From Ophiura sarsii (lineage: Eukaryota > Echinodermata > Ophiuroidea > Amphilepidida > Ophiuridae): a DNA stretch of 64,000 nucleotides. Location of the stretch: contig CM069447.1 of assembly GCA_035610835.1 (NCBI GenBank), positions 58,349,048 through 58,413,047 of the forward strand. The letters are read 5' to 3'. The translations under genes were made by a program, and so were the position numbers. Of this stretch, positions 1 to 10,945 are shown piece by piece (the first letter of the stretch is position 1; each line of letters starts with the position of its first letter). The notes under the pieces are model-generated. The model was given only the letters and a program-made list of their open reading frames with translations, did not search any database and was not told the origin of the DNA.

Positions 1-810
1 GATTGTGTTTGAAATTGAATATACAAGCCGGATCAATCAGATCAATCAATCTAAACACTTCCATTTACATTGCGAATGTAACATCATTACATCATTACAC
101 CTTTTGACAATCAATTTAAATGTGATAAACGTTACCACATTTTATTTGGTTAACAAAACTAGGTTAATTAAACATATGAGTAACGATTTGAGTTTACAAT
201 GATAATAAATCAGTGGCGTAACCAGCGGTGGGGGGGGGGTGGGGGGGGGGGGGCAGGAACCCTTGCTCCCCCCCACCCCCCCGCTTGCCCCCCAAATGAA
301 ATCAAGTACGGCTGTAAATGAAACTTTACAAACAAAGTACACACCAACCCCCAACCCCCAAATAATGACATCGTGTCGGTTGAGATTGGCGCTGTCGGTT
401 CATTTGACGAAAGGAATCATGGAATTATGATGGTCAAAAGTACACATAGAAAAAATTTCGCGCGCTACGCGCGCATATGTCTTCCCAAAATGAATTATTC
501 TTTGGTACAAGCTTGTTTAGAGCCAAAATGTAGCTCAATTGTCAACAAAATAGCTGTAAAGTCGAACATTTTTGCGCGCTACGCGCGCATCTCTTCACTC
601 AAAAAATCTTAGGAGCCCCCCCCCCCCATTTCAAGTCATTGCCCCTTCTTGCCCCCCAAATGAAAAAATCTAGTTACGCCACTGGATAATATTGTCATTG
701 AAGGTAAACACGAGTGCCGATATGCGATCTAAGGCTGTGAAACGGTATGCAATCAATATGTCAGCATGCTAAGCAAAACTTATGTCGAGGTAAATGACGT
801 TAACTAATGA
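1..810 (+). repeat. Tail of a preceding duplicated unit (paralogue of 37377-37690)
   Basis: Apart from the transposon at 211-684, this stretch aligns base by base with 37377-37690. That second copy lies just beyond the end of unit 2, so this is probably the tail of an earlier unit that begins left of the window. The match stops near 808, where a different sequence begins. No coding potential is seen. Confidence 0.8.
211..684. mobile_element. hAT-like non-autonomous DNA transposon (474 bp)
   Basis: The ends are CAGTGGCGTAACCAG and, reverse-complemented, CAGTGGCGTAACTAG, giving a 15-bp terminal inverted repeat with one mismatch. The flanks carry GATAATA on both sides. The paralogous site near 37570 has one GATAATAT and no insert, so it acts as the empty site. 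CAG-type termini with a 7-8 bp TSD are usual for hAT elements; the left TSD seems to carry a small insertion. The inside has G- and C-runs and two copies of a GCGCGCTACGCGCGC palindrome. There is no transposase. Confidence 0.85.
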
Positions 811-1012
811 AGGCTGGCTCACACTATGACGGAGAGGGGTCAACGGCAAGCTACGGTAAGCTGCGGATTGCAATTTTGAATTTCCCGCCAATCATCGTGT
901 GTTGCCGTTAATTGTCGCTGACGAATCCGCTAGCCACCGCAGACGGCCGAAATTATCAGTCGCGTCTGTCGGCAAATTTTCAGCATGTTGAACATTTTGT
1001 GGCGGCAAAAAA
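808..1012. mobile_element. Possible truncated transposon end
   Basis: Homology with the 37.7-kb copy stops at about 808. What follows begins AGGCTGGCTCACACTATGAC and is richer in CpG than its surroundings, then runs into the (TATAA)n array. The abrupt start looks like the terminus of a DNA transposon whose other end is missing. No TIR partner was found, so the family is not assigned. Confidence 0.3.
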
Positions 1013-1171
1013 AATATAATATAATATAATATAATATAATATAATATAATATAATATAATATAATATAATATAATATAATATAATATAATATAATATAAT
1101 ATAATATAATATAATAATATAATATAATATACTATAATATAATATAATATAATATAATATAATATAATATC
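1013..1171. repeat. (TATAA)n microsatellite
   Basis: Nearly pure pentanucleotide array with a few interruptions near 1112-1135. It separates the element end on its left from the LINE remnant on its right. Confidence 0.97.
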
Positions 1172-1179
1172 CCTACCGT

Positions 1180-1420
1180 ATTATGTCCAAAATCATTGTT
1201 TTAACATACAAATGCTTCCATAATTTGGCACCGGTTTATCTTCAAGAACTCATACAGGAATACGAACCATCTCGACATTTACGATCGGCTTCAAAACAAC
1301 AACTTATCATTGCCTCTGTGTCAACTTTAACCTATGGTCATCGTTCATTTCGTTATGCTTCAGCTGAACTTTGGAATCAACTTCCGCTTCACATCAAGAA
1401 CTCTTAGCCATTTCAAATCA
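1180..1420 (+). pseudogene. LINE ORF2 C-terminal remnant (CR1/Jockey-like)
   Basis: The frame at 1183-1407 encodes about 74 residues typical of the extreme C-terminus of CR1/L2/Jockey-type LINE polyproteins, after the reverse transcriptase. Visible motifs are a KCFHNLAPVYL-type block, then PSRHLRSAS, then ASAELWNQLPLHIKNS ending at a stop. No reverse transcriptase core is present; the left side is cut by the (TATAA)n array. The AELWNQLP..IKN signature is recognised from family knowledge, and the clade cannot be fixed from this piece. It is a dead 5'-truncated fragment. Confidence 0.75.
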
Positions 1421-1424
1421 TCTC

Positions 1425-1585
1425 ATAACCCTAACCCCGGTTTAGGATTTTTGACCGGGATCACAATTTTCGAGGAAAAAACACCAACTAAATCTCCGGG
1501 AACCTGCCGGGATTCGATCCGGGGACCCTCCGTTCTCAAGCTCCACCTTCCCACCACTAAGCCACGGCCCTCAGCTACACATTCG
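1425..1585 (-). mobile_element. tRNA-derived SINE, copy a
   Basis: On the minus strand a Pol III A-box-like GTGGCTTAGTGGT (about 1555-1570) is followed by a B-box-like GGATCGAATCC within a CCGG-rich T-arm (about 1505-1520). The 3' tail ends GGGGTTAGGGTTA near 1430. Related copies lie at 40930-41110 and, without the head, 40695-40810. No true cloverleaf forms, so it is a SINE and not a tRNA gene. Confidence 0.7.
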
Positions 1586-1762
1586 TGCAGTATACTGCAC
1601 TCATTATATAGGCTCGGTTGACTACGTCATCGAAAACCGACGGCGCATGCGTTTGGAGAGGGACTTTGGATTAGCATTTTTTAGCACTCAGGGGGGTTAG
1701 GGTTAAGACACACTTATTCACAACTGCTTTTGATGATTGATTACCCTGTTTATACTGTTTTT

Positions 1763-1865
1763 TAATATAATATAATATATATAATATAATATAATATAAT
1801 ATAATATAATATAATATAATATAATATAATATATATAATATAATATAATATAATATAATATAATT
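1763..1865. repeat. (TATAA)n microsatellite before unit 1
   Basis: Pentanucleotide array directly before the start of unit 1. Unit 2 is preceded in the same way by the longer array at 20206-20517. Confidence 0.97.
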
Positions 1866-2499
1866 AAATATAATATAAAATACAACACAATACAATGCAT
1901 GTTGTCAAACAATGAATTACATTAAGATAATATAAAAAAGTATGAATAGAAATACAGACATTTTTTCTGTTTTCGTTTCAACGCAAAGAGTGGAAAATAA
2001 CATATTCAATGGATACAAAAAAGATTTCTTGTTCATTGTGGATTCTAGGCATCTCAATTAATCATCACGTTTACTATTAGATAATCGAACACACATCATC
2101 ACGATCCAATACAAGCATGGTGATAAGCACGCAAACACCGCAACGTTGACAAGAGAAACAGTCAAGGCTGGAATATGTTGACGTGAAAGAGGAAACTAAA
2201 ACAGGAAACTGTTCGAAAAAGAACACCGATGTATATGCACTAATGTACACGTTTAGTACATGTTGGTCATCTACATCTGCAGTGTCGTAAGCGTTTATTC
2301 CAATCATCGCTTATTCCAATGATTGTAATTGAGACAAACCCGGGAACTCGCCGGGTGATTTTTTTTAATTATAACTCAACATGAGCTATTAAAAAACCAA
2401 AACAACTTGATCCGAACTCCATAACTACCGGTCGTCTGGTTCCAGAGATATGACAGTTCTTTAATTTTCCCATATAATAAAAACATAAGATTGTATCAC

Positions 2500-2960
2500 C
2501 CTTATTGCCTTATAACTCAACATCAACATTTCTAGCGACATCCGACTCATTCCCCTTGATCAAGTCAAAAATAAATTCTGACAACACGCAACACGGGGTA
2601 ATATCCAAAGTCTTCACACACAAATTCATTGCCTGGCGTACGAATTACTTTAAAATACATAGACAGCAAACATGCCCCTATATAAAATCGTACTTGTCCC
2701 ATATAATGCAAATATATGTGGCTAAATATATCTTGTTCAAATTGCTATTATCCTAGTCATGGGTTTTACCCCGGTTTTACTTCGCACAATCTGACAACAA
2801 GCGTTCCTAGACAACAATGTGTCTCGCTTGAAATACGCTTTAAAGCACCTTGCCCTGGAAAAGATAAAAAATCAGTCCTTGTCCCATATAATGCAAATCT
2901 ATGTGGTGAATAAATAAAGCCTGTTCCAATTTTTATCATTCAAGTCACGGATTTCACACC
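2500..2960. repeat. Dispersed repeat with two internal ~184-bp subunits
   Basis: The phrase TTGTCCCATATAATGCAAAT occurs at about 2694 and 2878, each time followed by similar sequence (TGTGGctaaata... and TGTGGtgaataa...). Similar copies lie at 21189-21640 (unit 2), 44840-45260 (third copy) and, partly inverted, 41405-41990. It may be an old mobile element. No coding is seen. Confidence 0.7.
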
Positions 2961-3200
2961 ACAGTAGCACGCCACAGAGATTTCACTCTAGAAGTGGGAT
3001 AGTTTTATTATTTAACCATTGATCCATTTTATTTACAACGAACGGATTTTTATCGTGAAATTCTTGCCATTTTATACCCTTTTGTATGTTACTCACACAC
3101 AAAATGTGATTATAATGTAAGTATGGTCCTTATTTTTGAAAGAATGGTAATATACTTTGAAACTTTCGAACACAAAAAATGGCGTCATTTTTCACAGATT
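2960..3200. mobile_element. Fragment of the 46216-47428 element family
   Basis: The text from CACGCCACAGAGATTT through TAGTTTTATTATTTAACCA and CGAACGGATTTTTAT matches about 46780-46870 in the same orientation and 61895-62000 in the opposite one. In the third copy near 45255 the same flank lacks this stretch, which suggests insertion into the ancestor of units 1 and 2. The ends are not resolved. Unit 2 holds the same fragment at about 21640-21860. Confidence 0.6.
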
Positions 3201-3740
3201 TCATTGCTCGACTGGACGTGGTGTAAGGTGTTGCATTATTCATTGTATTTAAATAAATGTTTGACGTAGCGACTGATGACACATTTTTATAATTCTACGG
3301 AACACCATTCGTGTCATTATGATTGATGTTCGATACATGATCACTTGTTAGACGCTTGCGACAACTTTTTGTGAAGTGGGTCGATGTTAATTTATTTGGA
3401 TATTAACCTCGCTAGTCAATATTCCGCTGTAGTTAGGGCATAAGTACTAGCGAGGTAGCTTATATCGCTCGTAAGTTACGCCAGTTTGGTGCACTCGGCC
3501 GATAGAATATTTATTTTACAATAATTACAATGTCTTACAGCAAATGAGAATTACCTACATACGCGAACTACAAACAGATTGGAGGAGAACTTTACATGAC
3601 AGCTATGCAAGTGTGTTTTTTTAGATTTGTAATTCGGTGGGCAGAATCAAGTAGTCGTTATTGAAATACCTATGTGGTGCCGACATTCTGTGAGAGTTAA
3701 CCCTCGTCCTCCTGATACGTTTTTGTAACACTGGTTCCTA
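3201..3740. other. Unit sequence without a recognisable gene
   Basis: Shared with 21860-22420 in unit 2. A short inverted repeat is visible at about 3405-3454 (ACCTCGCTAGT against ACTAGCGAGGT). No coding signal. Confidence 0.6.
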
Positions 3741-4576
3741 AGGGACCGTTCATAAATACTTTGGTGGGGGGGGGGGGCTGGATAATTTCATTTTTGGTAT
3801 ATCAAAACTGTTTTGACCCCCCCTCTCGCCATGCCACAAATTTGTTGACCCCCCCCCCCCCCCTGTATTACTACCTGCACCTGAAACTTTCTCCCCCCCC
3901 CCCCCACCCCCTACCGTTCATTGTTATCAAGTTCAGAGAACATCTATATGTTATCTTTTATGGGATTTTTTACAGAATTTGACCATGTATCATATTCTAT
4001 TTTGATGGACGCATCGCATCTAGGAGGGCAGGTTGTAGAATCTAGAGTGAATCAGAACTCCCACTGCAGGTATCTTTGGCCATGGTCTTTAATCCCCTGA
4101 ATAATTTCACATATTTATGCACGGATCTCTCTCTGTTCATGAAACAATTAGGATGCTCCCTTCAATTATCCTGGCTTTTAATACTATGTGCTTACAATTG
4201 TTGTTTGCTATTGATATGAATTTGCCCTTCATTCTTTTTTGATGGAGGGTAGTACATGAACATAGGTCCGTGGACATATTCGCGCGTAGCGCACCAAAAA
4301 ATTAGCTATTTTTACGTTGATTTATGAACGTTCCGTAAATAATGTGCATACAGGTAAAGCAGGGGTTTGGGGGCGAAACCCCCAGAAAATGTTGGAAACT
4401 AATAAGTGTTTACACTTTTTTGACCCCCCCCCCCCCTCTGTTGTGGTTCTCAAAAACTTTGTTGACCCCCCCCCCCCCCCTTTGCAGAGTATCAAAATAT
4501 TTTGGGCCCCCCCCCCCCCTATAATTATCCAGCCCCCCCCCCCCACCAACCCACCAAAGTATGAATGAACGCTCCC
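3741..4576. mobile_element. TIR transposon (~836 bp), superfamily unassigned
   Basis: The left end GGGACCGTTCATAAATACTT and the reverse complement of the right end, GGGAGCGTTCATTCATACTT, form a TIR of about 27 bp that continues into TGGTGGG. Flanks are CTA on the left and TAG on the right. Unit 2 at about 22410-22425 has an uninterrupted GGTTCCTAAGGGGGGAGAT, the empty site. The TSD is short, probably TA. The interior has poly-C-rich subrepeats (for example around 3815-3865 and 4425-4515) and a GCGCGTAGCGC motif shared with the hAT-like elements. Such termini remind me of ISL2EU-type elements, but that is only inference. No transposase. Confidence 0.8.
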
Positions 4577-4597
4577 TAGGGGGGGGGGGGGGGGGGA
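4577..4597. repeat. Poly-G tract at the right end of the TIR element
   Basis: About 18 G in a row directly abut the right end of the 3741-4576 element. The paralogue in unit 2 has only six G at this site, so the tract has expanded or come with the insertion. Confidence 0.85.
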
Positions 4598-4909
4598 GAT
4601 ACCCGCCTCCTAAAAAAACCGAGGTGCAGACTATGCTTATTTTGGTACCAAGGTATAGCTAGCGGTCTCCTGTTTCCATACATACCATTGAAACGTTCCA
4701 CGCATGACGTCACAATGACGCCACGAAACATTGCCGTCCTCAAAATCCTGTCGTATTCGTCTGTATAGAGATATATAAGACAACATTGAATTTTCGCCAA
4801 AAAAAAAGGTTCAAATATCGGAATTCCACCCGGTTTGCTGCTTATAAGTGAGGAAAATGATGTTTCAAACATATACTATTAGATTCAGGACCATAGTATT
4901 ATGATATGT

Positions 4910-4957
4910 TTCCTCCCCCTCCCCCTCCTCCCCCCCCCCCCCCCCCCCCCCCCCCCG
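4910..4957. repeat. C-rich/poly-C tract
   Basis: About 27 consecutive C after a CCCCTCC-rich run. The unit 2 equivalent at 22745-22800 is shorter and interrupted. It marks the left edge of the 254-bp tandem duplication. Confidence 0.9.
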
Positions 4958-5465
4958 CCATCCGACCCTCGGACTTTGACGGCGTACCCTACCCCCTTGT
5001 AAGGTTGTACCTCACTTTGACGTTAAAATAAAAGGGATCCCCTAGATCACTGTCCTTTGCGTTTTAGAGTAACCAGCGAAAATTCTTAGGGGGTGGAGGA
5101 TGAACATCGTACTTAAGCTTACATATGATATTATCACATGGGATTATAACCTCCTCAATAATCAACCGTTCTTGGTGCGCAATATCTAAAATTTAAGAGA
5201 AGACATTTCCGCCACCCTACCCTCGGAGTTTGACGGCTTACCCTACCCCCGTGTAAGGTTGTACCTCACTTCCACGTTATAAGTTAAAATAAAAGGGATT
5301 CCTTAGATCACTGTTCTTTGCGTTTTAGAGTAATCAGCGAAAATTCTTAGGGGGTGGAGGATGAACATCGTACTTAACCTTACATATGATATTATCACAT
5401 GGGATTATAACCTCCTCAATAATCAACCGTTCTTGGTGCGCAATATATCAAATTTAAGAGAAGAC
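4955..5465. repeat. 254-bp tandem duplication inside unit 1
   Basis: CCGCCATCCGACCCTCGGA... at 4955 recurs as CCGCCACCCTACCCTCGGA... at 5209, and both run on through GGGGGTGGAGGATGAACATC. Unit 2 has this block once (about 22797-23047). The two units differ at scattered bases, so the duplication is not brand new. Confidence 0.9.
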
Positions 5466-5844
5466 ATTTCTCAACAACTTCATGAGGTATTCGTTTAGAG
5501 TTGTCAACACATGTATTATCTTACAGGTTACTTGTTTTCGATTACTGTAGAATCCAAACCAATCCAACGAAGTCAAACGTTTTATTACTAAAACACTATT
5601 GATAACAAACAGCTCTGAGAATTGCATTTCGAAGTCAATACTAACCGGATTTTATCTTGTCATCTTTGGAACACGAGACTCCCAGACCGTATCATTATGT
5701 TCAATCACTATTAATATTGAAGATAGTCTGCCAAGATATAGACATTTTAATGTTTGAACAAAGGCAGTTCTTTCCTCCTTTCTATTTGCCTTTTCTGTCT
5801 GAGATTATAGTAGAGAACAGATACATATCAAAGTATCATTGGTA

Positions 5845-7382
5845 CTATCGAATTACCCCTAGTATCTATGGAAGTATATACATAAAAGCTTCGTCCGTAT
5901 TTGATAAATTAATAACACAAACAGTTTCAATTCAATTCAATTCAATTTATTATAAAATAACATCGTGGCCAAAGGCCAAATTGCGCATTTTTTACAATAT
6001 AAAAACATATAATATTATCATCAAAAATACATATAAATACATGATAAAACAGCGATAACATATAAAATACATAATTATGATTGCAAATCCCCACACAAAA
6101 ATTATTTAAGAATCCAAACACACACATTTACAAGCAAATGAAACAAACATCCTCACACCACAAGTGTACACTCACCCCTCCACACATAAACCCCCATACC
6201 ACACACCCCGACAACACATGTATCCACTAAGCATGCACTCATACACAAACTCACAAGCCCACCTACCAAACAACATTGCACATGAAAACATGAAAAGTAC
6301 TATTAGCCTCCCCCCCCCCCCCCCCCCCACCCCATAAAGACCTAAAAATTGCACATTATCAAATAATCACAACATGTAAATGTTAACAGTACATCAAATC
6401 TCAATACATGTATACTGGGCAGTAAAAATGAATTGTACATCAGATTGACAAAAAAAAGAAAGAAAAAGGCACACATAAACCCCCTTTACCACACAATTTG
6501 ACACCACATGTATCCACTAAGCATGCACTCATACACAAACTCACAAGCCCACCTTCCAAACAACATTGCACATGAAATAACTATTAGCCCCCCCCCCCCC
6601 CCCCCCCCCCCCCCTATCGAATTACCCCTAGTATCTATGGAAGTATATACATAAAAGCTTCGTCCGTATTTGATAAATTAATAACACAAACAGTTTCAAT
6701 TCAATTCAATTCAATTTATTATAAAATAACATCGTGGCCAAAGGCCAAATTGCGCATTTTTTACAATATAAAAACATATAATATTATCATCAAAAATACA
6801 TATAAATACATGATAAAACAGCGATAACATATAAAATACATAATTATGATTGCAAATCCCCACACAAAAATTATTTAAGAATCCAAACACACACATTTAC
6901 AAGCAAATGAAACAAACATCCTCACACCACAAGTGTACACTCACCCCTCCACACATAAACCCCCATACCACACACCCCGACAACACATGTATCCACTAAG
7001 CATGCACTCATACACAAACTCACAAGCCCACCTACCAAACAACATTGCACATGAAAACATGAAAAGTACTATTAGCCTCCCCCCCCCCCCCCCCCCCCCC
7101 ACCCCATAAAGACCTAAAAATTGCACATTATCAAATAATCACAACATGTAAATGTTAACAGTACATCAAATCTCAATACATGTATACTGGGCAGTAAAAA
7201 TGAATTGTACATCAGATTGACAAAAAAAAGAAAGAAAAAGGCACACATAAACCCCCTTTACCACACAATTTGACACCACATGTATCCACTAAGCATGCAC
7301 TCATACACAAACTCACAAGCCCACCTTCCAAACAACATTGCACATGAAATAACTATTAGCCCCCCCCCCCCCCCCCCCCAAT
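5845..7382. repeat. 769-bp tandem duplication spanning the LINE 3' end
   Basis: The block 5845-6613 recurs at 6614-7382 with a 769-bp offset. It starts in host flank (TATCGAATTACCCC) and ends in a poly-C run. It includes 83 bp of flank plus the LINE 3' region, so it arose after the LINE inserted. Compared by eye the two copies differ almost only in poly-C length, so this is very recent or an assembly artefact. Within each copy the LINE 3' region also carries an older inexact duplication (around CATGTATCCACTAAGCATGC). Confidence 0.9.
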
Positions 7383-8450
7383 ATGATATTGACCTAATAT
7401 TGCACATTATCAAATAATCACAAAATGTAAATGTAAACAGTACATAAAATCACAATACATGTATACTGGGCAGTCACCTAAAATGAATTGTTCAAAAGAT
7501 TGACAAAATAAGGCACAGGGCTGTTCTGAAAGCGGGATGTTCTAAATGATAATTGTGAAACTGAATCTGCATTGCGTAGTCTTCTGCCATGAACTTCAAA
7601 TCTGGTGTTGGGAAGGATATGTTTTGTTCTGATATTGTCGGCCAGGCCTGATGCAAATTTAAGACACTGTTTTGTTCTTCTACAAGCAAGGGATTCAAGT
7701 TGACAAGCAGACAAAGCATCATCATAAGATGAGTAATCACGGCCAAGGATGGTTTTACATGCCCTTTTCTGAATTCTTTCAATTTCACACCTTTGTTTTG
7801 CTGTAATACTTGAGTGCCAAATAGGGGCAGCATATTCAAGTACCGGTCTGAGATAACTTTTGAAGACAACATTTAATTCGCTCTTATCAAAACCAAACCT
7901 TTTTCAGTGAACGAAGCATAAACAGGCGCTGGTTAGCTTTCACAAGCATGTTGCTAACCTGTGTGTCCCATTTTAAATCATTCTGAAGCCAAAGGCCAAG
8001 CACTTTTGCATTATCAACAAAAGGGAGGGAATCACTGCCAATTTTCAGCTCAAAAGTAGGCTTAGATTTGCCCAAATTAATTTGCAGAGCCTGACACTTG
8101 GTGGGATTTAGTTTCAAACAGTTTGTTTCAGACCAGTCCTTGAAATTATTCAAGTCATCTTGAAGGTTACCAATGACTTTCACATTGTGATTTTCAGCAA
8201 ATGTTAAGTCGTCAACATATTTCCAATACTCTGTACTTGCATCAGAAGCTGCATCATTAATTAAAATTTGAAAACCAAGGGGCCCAAGTTTAGTGCCTTG
8301 GGGAACGCCCCCATTGATATAAACATAATCTGAAAGTGTGTCATTGTATTTTACACATTGTTGTCTATTGTTCAAAAAATCACAAATCCAAGGAACTATG
8401 GTTCTACGCACGCCAATACCGATGATCTTTTCAATAAGCAAGGTGTGACT
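5928..8450 (-). mobile_element. 5'-truncated CR1/L2-like LINE
   Basis: The insert runs on the minus strand from about 8450 (truncated 5' end) to 5928, where the 3' end is a short (TTGAA)n tail. AGTTT flanks both sides (5923-5927 and 8451-8455). Unit 2 at about 24560 has an uninterrupted ACAGTTTAGGAGCAG, the empty site. It encodes the C-terminal half of a reverse transcriptase (7478-8441). The (TTGAA)n tail and lack of poly-A suggest a CR1/L2-type clade. The 3' part was later tandemly duplicated (5845-7382). Confidence 0.9.
7478..8441 (-). pseudogene. LINE reverse transcriptase, C-terminal part, frameshifted
   Basis: The minus-strand frame at 7887-8441 (about 184 codons) carries the RT core motif GVPQGTKLGPL at residues 45-55 and the catalytic YVDD box at residues 75-78 (the usual form is YADD). 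It continues with NCLKLNPTKCQ-like and VLGLWLQNDLKWD blocks typical of CR1/Jockey-type RTs. The frame ends in a stop at 7887, but the thumb/C-terminal domain continues in another frame down to 7478 (RRTKQCLKFA, PNTRFEVHGRRLRNA, FRTSRFQNSPVPYFVNLLN). A single-base frameshift near 7885 therefore splits the protein. The endonuclease and N-terminal RT are missing. It cannot encode an active enzyme. Confidence 0.88.
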
Positions 8451-8455
8451 AGTTT

Positions 8456-9810
8456 AGGAGCAGTCATCAAGTAGTAATTGTCTCCAATGTTATTCATATG
8501 GATATATCCACCTTTGGAGAAGAAAAAATACTCATTGGTGTATCATCCTAGTAGCCAGAACATTTGATGAATGCCATTTATGGAATACATCAAAGAAAAT
8601 CAGGCGTGGATCAAAATGCTAGGGAGTAAATGCATCATTTAAATTGGACTGTCATCTATTATGTACATTCATTGTTTATATCTATAAGAATATACGAGTA
8701 TAATGTATGATTCACTATCCTCTATCTAACGTCAAGGTAAGATTACCTCACATTTGTACCAGTCACACCCAACAATAATCAATGTTTCCAATGTCAATTC
8801 TGGCTAGTTCACCGAGGGGAACTAGCTCGCACCTGCTCATTTGGTGACAGATGAAACAGAGTTAATATTGAGACATTTTCCCAAATGATCAAGCGGGTAA
8901 AGAGTGAATATTAGAGTTTAAGCATAAAGGCATTTCATATGTTGATGCCGCATGCAAATGGTAGTTTGAAGGGTGCAGTTGCACACTATAATTATTGATA
9001 GACAGAGACAAAGACAGAATAAATTGATCAACACCTAAGTGATGAATTGATGTGGGTACGTGTTCCGAATGCTAACCCATATTGCACATCTTTATACGAC
9101 ATCGGTATTAACTAACGACGAATTGATTTGGCGGGCCCACAGCGTTATAAATCTATATGTGGGTTTCCGCAGTGATAGCATGAGCAGTAAAAGCAGTAAA
9201 CCCTACGCATGCAGAGCTGCCGAGCAAAATGTGTTCCTTCAATGTTATTATACACTGCATGTATTTAATTGCATTGCGTTTTTGTTCTACATTTGAGATA
9301 GTTCAAAAAGGCATGCATTCACATTAAGATTAAAATGGTCTACTTGCACTTTATTTCGTAAAATAATGTGTTCAATGGCGCAGAGTTTTCTTAGCTTTTC
9401 TAGGAAAAATCAATTGTTAGTAGATATTAAGTTTAACTTCGAATTTATATATACTATATAATAGCATCCAATAAAACACAGTTACGCATTATACACGTCA
9501 TAAATACTGTGACATTACCATATACTTTACGAATTAAAAGGGACACGCAAGGGGACTTCGACATCATCTGATCTTTAACATTTCTCTATTGCATGAGGCT
9601 GCCATATTAAAGATATAAATAAATGTATTCCCTTCCATTTGTAAGTGTACACATACGAAAGGTTTCTGCTAAAATATATAAAAGTAACACGATCATATAC
9701 CTTGTTTTTTTAGGAAGTTAAATTCGTAACTTGGAAATTATATATTATTGCCAATAATAAACATTCAATAAAACACAGTCATGCCTTATACAGGAAATAA
9801 GCCAACATAT
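8456..9810. other. Unit sequence without a recognisable gene
   Basis: Matches unit 2 at 24570-25945. A 78-codon frame at 9060-9296 is also open at 25161-25406, but with different length and C-terminus, and it resembles no known family. The AATAAAACACAG block near 9470 recurs near 9770, part of a diverged direct repeat better preserved in unit 2. Confidence 0.6.
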
Positions 9811-10222
9811 ATGTAACCCGACTGTTCGGCGTGACAGGCCAACGGTGCGGTATTCACCAATGGACACATTCAGAATATATTAGATGAAAGTCAGTCAAAA
9901 TGCAAGACACTAGAACACTCTTATCAAGGCAGATGAACACACAAAATAGGCTTTAAATAACACGATCCATATTTATTCAGCAGAACACATGTAGATATAT
10001 AGAGGCAAAAGTCAAATCATGGAGCACAATCAGAGCGGGTATCGAGTTATAATATTTAATCAAGCAACAGAGATGGATGAGGACCAATGCGATGGAGAGC
10101 ACATGGTGGAATGCCAGTGGGTCAAAACCAATTTCACAATACCAGAAAATAAATCTTTTGCACGTTGAGGGTGTCGAACATTTCGCTTGCTTTGTACACC
10201 ATTCGTATAATACTGCTATTTA
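9811..10222. other. Unit 1-specific stretch, nothing recognised
   Basis: Homology to unit 2 breaks at about 9810. This 410-bp stretch, beginning near TGTAACCCGACTGTTCGGCG, has no counterpart elsewhere in the window. The TG start would be compatible with an LTR end, but no second LTR or terminal CA was found. Confidence 0.4.
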
Positions 10223-10372
10223 GGGGTTCAATAAGGTTTCGGATTTGTTTATCTTGAATCGGCAACGGTAAGATGGGTTTATGTTGCGAGGGCAGCTACT
10301 GCCCGAGCAAAATAAACCAGTCTTACCGTTGTCGATTCAAGATAAACAACGACGAAGACCTTGTTGAACCCC
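10223..10372. repeat. Foldback (long inverted repeat, ~70-bp arms)
   Basis: GGGGTTCAATAAGG... at 10223 pairs with ...CCTTGTTGAACCCC at 10372. The arms include TTATCTTGAATCGGCAACGG and its near-complement, with almost no loop (GGGCAGCTACTGCCC at the centre). A second copy is at 50515-50659. Downstream sequence to about 10575 and from 11229 also matches downstream of the second copy, so the foldback is part of a larger repeat of about 1 kb. Confidence 0.9.
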
Positions 10373-10580
10373 GTTTAACAACGACCAAACATATTTACAT
10401 CATTCGTATGTGAATAGCGTTTTGGATAATTGATGAAAAAAAGTGTTACAAAAGTGTTTTAATAGGCTTAATTTGACATAAAAAATAGCTGGTCTTTAAA
10501 AAAAGTGTACCTTTTATTATTAGTAGGCCCTTATTTGGACATCGTCCGTTCCCTGCAAATGTGCGAGGTAACTTCTGAAT

Positions 10581-10617
10581 GGATTATTATTATTATTATT
10601 TTATTATTATTATTAGT

Positions 10618-10677
<60 letters not shown>

Positions 10678-10742
10678 TTATTTATTATTATTTTATTATT
10701 ATTATTATTATTATTATTATATTTTATTATTATTATTATTTA

Positions 10743-10787
<45 letters not shown>

Positions 10788-10793
10788 CTTGCT
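10581..10793. repeat. (TTA)n microsatellite
   Basis: Trinucleotide array with a few interruptions. It breaks the foldback-containing repeat: 50870-50880 is continuous at the equivalent place. Confidence 0.97.
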
Positions 10794-10840
10794 AACAGGT
10801 ACCTTAGGGCGAAACAGGTTTTTGTTATTCACTCATTATT

Positions 10841-10874
10841 ACGTTAGGGCGAAAATACTATTTCGCCCTAACGT
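10841..10874. repeat. Short perfect palindrome
   Basis: ACGTTAGGGCGAAA at 10841 pairs with TTTCGCCCTAACGT at 10861-10874 over a 6-base loop. A related half, CCTTAGGGCGAAAC, stands at 10802. Confidence 0.9.
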
Positions 10875-10945
10875 AGTTTCTTTCATAAACTAATAATACG
10901 CTTTATTCCGTTATAAATAACAAAGGAACTTACTATTCATGAGCT

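Noticed and set aside
1500..1575. Functional tRNA gene on the minus strand
   Set aside because: Only A- and B-box-like sequences are present; there is no acceptor stem or anticodon arm, and the same sequence recurs with a shared non-tRNA body and tail, so it is a SINE.
1671..1912. Minus-strand Ile/Tyr-rich open frames over the TATAA array
   Set aside because: Direct translation of a microsatellite; the same occurs at 20177-20588 and over (TTA)n and (CCAAT)n arrays.
5657..6058. 133-codon plus-strand frame
   Set aside because: Starts in unit flank and ends inside the antisense of the LINE 3' UTR; in unit 2 the frame is destroyed by the absence of the LINE.
9811..10222. Possible LTR beginning with TGTAAC
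   Set aside because: No second LTR, primer-binding site, polypurine tract or gag/pol frame could be found nearby.
10505..10893. Leu/Ile-rich frames of about 100 codons
   Set aside because: They are (TTA)n/(ATT)n translated; no gene context.
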